This document shows, one piece after another, positions 61,550-64,000 of a DNA stretch of 64,000 nt (position 1 is the first letter of the stretch; each line of letters begins with the position of its first letter). The notes below the pieces were generated by a model, which did no database searches, had not been told where the DNA came from, and was given only the letters and a program-made list of their open reading frames with translations. A program made the position numbers and the translations under genes. Source of the DNA: Vreelandella nanhaiensis (GTDB taxonomy: Bacteria; Pseudomonadota; Gammaproteobacteria; Pseudomonadales; Halomonadaceae); the NCBI RefSeq assembly GCF_003990185.1, contig NZ_RZHF01000022.1:56981-120980 (forward strand), in the 5' to 3' direction.

Positions 61550-63634
61550 ATGAGCTTGTTTGCAACGCTTTCGCGCTCGGTCGCCCTTGCCGTTATGCTG
61601 GTCGTTACCAGCCCGGCAGTGGTGGCGCAAATCGCGCCGACCGACGAACAACGCCAAGCGGCAGTAGAAATTGCGGACGCGCTCCGCTACGGCCACTACG
61701 CCAATATAACGTTTGATGAGCAGTGGTCTCAGGAAGCCTTTCAGCGCTATCTGGACATCCTCGATGGTCAGCGTGCTTATTTACTGAGCCGGGACATCGA
61801 GCCCTATCGCCATCTGGAAGACGGCATGGCCGATGCGCTGTTTGAAGGCGACCTGGACGATGCGTTCAAGCTTTACGATCAGCTGAGCGAACGCCATATC
61901 GCACGCACAGAATGGCTTTTGGCGCGACTGGATGAAGGATTGGCATTCGATTTCGACAGTGACGAGCGCCTGGAGCTTGACCGGGAAGATGCCCCTTGGG
62001 CCATCCGTGAAAGCGAACTCGACGAGCTGTGGCGCAAGCGCCTGAAAAACGATGCGCTAACACTTGCCCTCACGGATCAGGATAATGAACAGATAGAAGA
62101 CAACCTGCGCCAGCGCTACGAAGGCCAGCTTTCACGCCTTCAGCAAACGGAATCAGAAGATGTCTTTGGCCTCTTGATGGCAGCCGTCACCAGCACGATT
62201 GACCCGCATACCGGCTACCTCTCCCCCCGCCAGAGCGAATCCTTTGATATTCAGATGAGTCTCTCTCTTGAAGGTATTGGTGCACTGCTTCAGGCAGACG
62301 GCGAATACGTCAAGGTGGCAAGCCTGGTGCCTGGTGGCCCTGCTGATCGCGCCGCCGTGCTGGAGCCTGCTGACCGGATTATTGCCGTTGGCCAGGAAGA
62401 CGGCGAGATGGTTAACGTGGTGGGCATGCGCCTGGACAACGTGGTTGACCTGATTCGTGGCCCTAAGGGCTCGATCGTGCGCCTGGATATCGTGCCCGCC
62501 CAGGCCGTGGATATGACCCGCTCGCATATTGTTGAAATCACTCGCGACACAGTAAGCCTTGAAGACCAGGCCGCCCACGGTGAAGTAATCAATGTCGAAC
62601 GTGACGGTAAGCCCCACCCCATCGGGGTTATCAACATCCCCACCTTTTACGTCGATTTTGATGCCTGGCAGGCGGGCGAAGAAGAATACCGCAGCACCAC
62701 GCGCGACGTAGCCCGTGAAATTGAGCGTCTGAAGGAAGAAGGCGTTGAAGGTATCGTGCTGGATCTGCGCAACAATGGCGGCGGCGCCCTGCAGGAAGCC
62801 AACTCACTTATCGGCCTGTTTATCGACCGCGGCCCTACCGTTCAGGTTCGCGACGCGCAAGGCCGCATTCAACTTTACGGTGACAGCGATGCAGGCACCA
62901 CCTACGACGGCCCGCTCACCGTACTGGTGAACCGCCTGTCTGCCTCGGCCTCCGAGATCTTTGCCGGCGCCATTCAGGACTATGGCCGCGGCTTGGTGGT
63001 GGGCTCCTCCACCTTTGGCAAGGGCACGGTTCAAACACTCAACGATTTGAGCCACGGCCAGATCAAACTGACCCGCGCCAAGTTCTACCGCATTTCCGGC
63101 GAAAGTACTCAAAATCGCGGCGTAGACCCTGACATTGCTTTCCCGAGCCTGATTGACCCTGAACGCATTGGTGAAAGCAGTTTGGATAACGCACTGGGAT
63201 GGGACACCGTACAAAACGTTCAGTACCGTCGCTACGGCTCACCGGAAGACTTCCTGGATGCGCTCAATGCGCAGCATGAGAAGCGCGCCAAGGAAAACCC
63301 CAACTTCCGTTACCTTGAGCGCCAGTCAACACTGGCACGCCAACTCCGCGAACAGCACACTAGCGTCAGCTTGAACCGGGAACAACGTCAGCGTGAACTG
63401 GAAGCCCAGGAAGCTGAACAGCTATCCTTGGAAAACCAGCGCCGCCGGTCACTGAACCTGCCCGAACTTGACGAGTGGATGGATGCGCGCCTGGACAGCA
63501 CCGAGCCAAGCGATGAGGATGAAAAAGCAGAAGACGAGGAAATGCCCGTTGACCGCGCACCTGTGCTAGAAGCAGCAGAGATCCTGCTCGACTACGCTCA
63601 CTTTCAGAAATCCCAGCGGATGGCCAAGCGTTAA
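61550..63634 (+). CDS. prc: Tail-specific (carboxy-terminal processing) protease Prc
   Basis: A 694-residue periplasmic S41A protease. A signal peptide (cleavage near VVAQ) leads to an N-terminal helical domain (about 30-220), a PDZ domain (about 235-320, MSLSLEGIGALLQADGEYV) and the S41 catalytic core. The catalytic dyad is Ser466 (RLSASASEIFAG) and Lys491 (FGKGTVQ), 25 residues apart as in E. coli Prc. The acidic C-terminal region with Glu-rich repeats (about 590-670) is typical. It processes FtsI and lipoprotein partners in E. coli. GGGAGAG precedes the ATG. Confidence 0.95.
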   Translation: MSLFATLSRSVALAVMLVVTSPAVVAQIAPTDEQRQAAVEIADALRYGHYANITFDEQWSQEAFQRYLDILDGQRAYLLSRDIEPYRHLEDGMADALFEGDLDDAFKLYDQLSERHIARTEWLLARLDEGLAFDFDSDERLELDREDAPWAIRESELDELWRKRLKNDALTLALTDQDNEQIEDNLRQRYEGQLSRLQQTESEDVFGLLMAAVTSTIDPHTGYLSPRQSESFDIQMSLSLEGIGALLQADGEYVKVASLVPGGPADRAAVLEPADRIIAVGQEDGEMVNVVGMRLDNVVDLIRGPKGSIVRLDIVPAQAVDMTRSHIVEITRDTVSLEDQAAHGEVINVERDGKPHPIGVINIPTFYVDFDAWQAGEEEYRSTTRDVAREIERLKEEGVEGIVLDLRNNGGGALQEANSLIGLFIDRGPTVQVRDAQGRIQLYGDSDAGTTYDGPLTVLVNRLSASASEIFAGAIQDYGRGLVVGSSTFGKGTVQTLNDLSHGQIKLTRAKFYRISGESTQNRGVDPDIAFPSLIDPERIGESSLDNALGWDTVQNVQYRRYGSPEDFLDALNAQHEKRAKENPNFRYLERQSTLARQLREQHTSVSLNREQRQRELEAQEAEQLSLENQRRRSLNLPELDEWMDARLDSTEPSDEDEKAEDEEMPVDRAPVLEAAEILLDYAHFQKSQRMAKR

Positions 63635-63653
63635 TTAACGCGCCATCTGCAAC

Positions 63654-63684
63654 CAAAACGTCGGCTTTGAAGCCGGCGTTTTTT
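63654..63684. terminator. Bidirectional terminator between prc and the tRNA-Asn genes
   Basis: An 11-bp stem (AACGTCGGCTT with one G-T wobble) followed by a T run on the plus side and TTTT on the minus side. It can end both prc and the oppositely transcribed tRNA-Asn transcript. Confidence 0.85.
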
Positions 63685-63836
63685 AACTGTAGAGCGCTTT
63701 ATAACCAGCAAGATACGCAAAATAACCCAAGTTGCCGTTAGGCAGCGGGCGCAATGGTAAAGAAATTCAGACAGGTAGAGAATCTATAGATAGAAGTGTA
63801 TCTAGAAAGGGAATGATACCTGGAAAGACAAATAGA

Positions 63837-63912
63837 TGGCTCCTCGAGCAGGACTCGAACCTGCGACCCAATGATTAACAGTCATTTGCTCTACCAACTG
63901 AGCTATCGAGGA
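63837..63912 (-). tRNA. tRNA-Asn (anticodon GTT)
   Basis: A 76-nt tRNA with encoded CCA on the minus strand. Acceptor stem TCCTCGA/TCGAGGA, anticodon arm ATGAC-TGTTAAT-CATTG region with GTT anticodon, and T arm GCAGG-TTCGAGT-CCTGC. A second copy begins 55 bp upstream. Confidence 0.95.
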
Positions 63913-63967
63913 ATCACGCGCTACCTAAAACGGATATCCGAAACAGGTAGTGTAAAGTAGAATAGCT

Positions 63968-64000
63968 TGGCTCCTCGAGCAGGACTCGAACCTGCGACCC
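63968..64000 (-). tRNA. tRNA-Asn, second tandem copy (partial)
   Basis: The 33 bases at the window edge are identical to the 3' half of the first tRNA-Asn, including the CCA, T arm and start of the variable region. The 5' half lies beyond the window. Confidence 0.85.

Overview
The window looks like an ordinary chromosomal segment of a gammaproteobacterium, most probably a Halomonas/Vreelandella-type member of the Halomonadaceae. This rests on protein character (CysB, Lrp, Prc, TIGR04211 and DUF1820 family proteins) and on gene order partly shared with Pseudomonas (hemA divergent from a TPR lipoprotein-lolB-ispE-tRNA-Gln-prs-rplY-pth-ychF-tRNA-Met; cysH next to cysB; trpGDC in a row). The taxonomic call is inference. 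I see no insertion sequence, prophage, integrase, CRISPR array or rRNA operon.

Layout. 1-5.4 kb: the 3' end of cysH, the regulator cysB, thioredoxin, an AI-2E family membrane protein, a SIMPL-domain periplasmic protein and serS. 5.6-10.7 kb: the Na+/serine-threonine symporter sstT, a DUF4202 protein and a large FAD/Fe-S dehydrogenase of the YdiJ type. 10.7-18 kb: trpG-trpD-trpC without trpE, two very small genes, an orphan Mn/Zn-type solute-binding protein, gph, a type II NADH dehydrogenase and rpe. 18.2-22.1 kb: a sulfate ABC importer operon (binding protein, cysT, cysW, cysA). 22.1-24.5 kb: a YajG-type lipoprotein, tpm, an SH3-domain membrane protein and a DUF1820 protein. 24.7-28.8 kb: an ATP-grasp ligase coupled to a 680-residue unrecognised protein with a papain-like Gln-Cys-His-Asn constellation, then tlyA. 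28.8-34.5 kb: an envelope cluster with a giant MscK-like channel, outer-membrane phospholipase A, and a YqjD/YqjE/YqjK-like trio. 34.5-40.5 kb: a YhiN-type flavoprotein, an RND efflux pair and a DUF3617 protein. 40.6-45 kb: a CPXCG zinc-ribbon protein and the putrescine importer potFGHI. 45-47.7 kb: ahpC and ahpF with a well-formed OxyR-type site. 47.9-52.5 kb: hemA-prfA-prmC-lrp-moeB on the minus strand. 52.7-60 kb: TPR lipoprotein, lolB, ispE, tRNA-Gln, prs, rplY, pth, ychF, tRNA-Met. 60-64 kb: an M18 aminopeptidase, the prc protease and two tandem tRNA-Asn genes, the second cut by the window edge.

Functional threads: sulfur assimilation (cysH, cysB, sulfate importer), redox and peroxide defence (trxA, ahpC, ahpF), tryptophan synthesis, polyamine uptake, translation (serS, prfA, prmC, pth, ychF, rplY, tlyA, tRNAs) and envelope maintenance (lolB, pldA, MscK-like channel, prc, RND pump). 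The most promising unexplained item is the ATP-grasp/papain-like gene pair at 24.7-28.0 kb.
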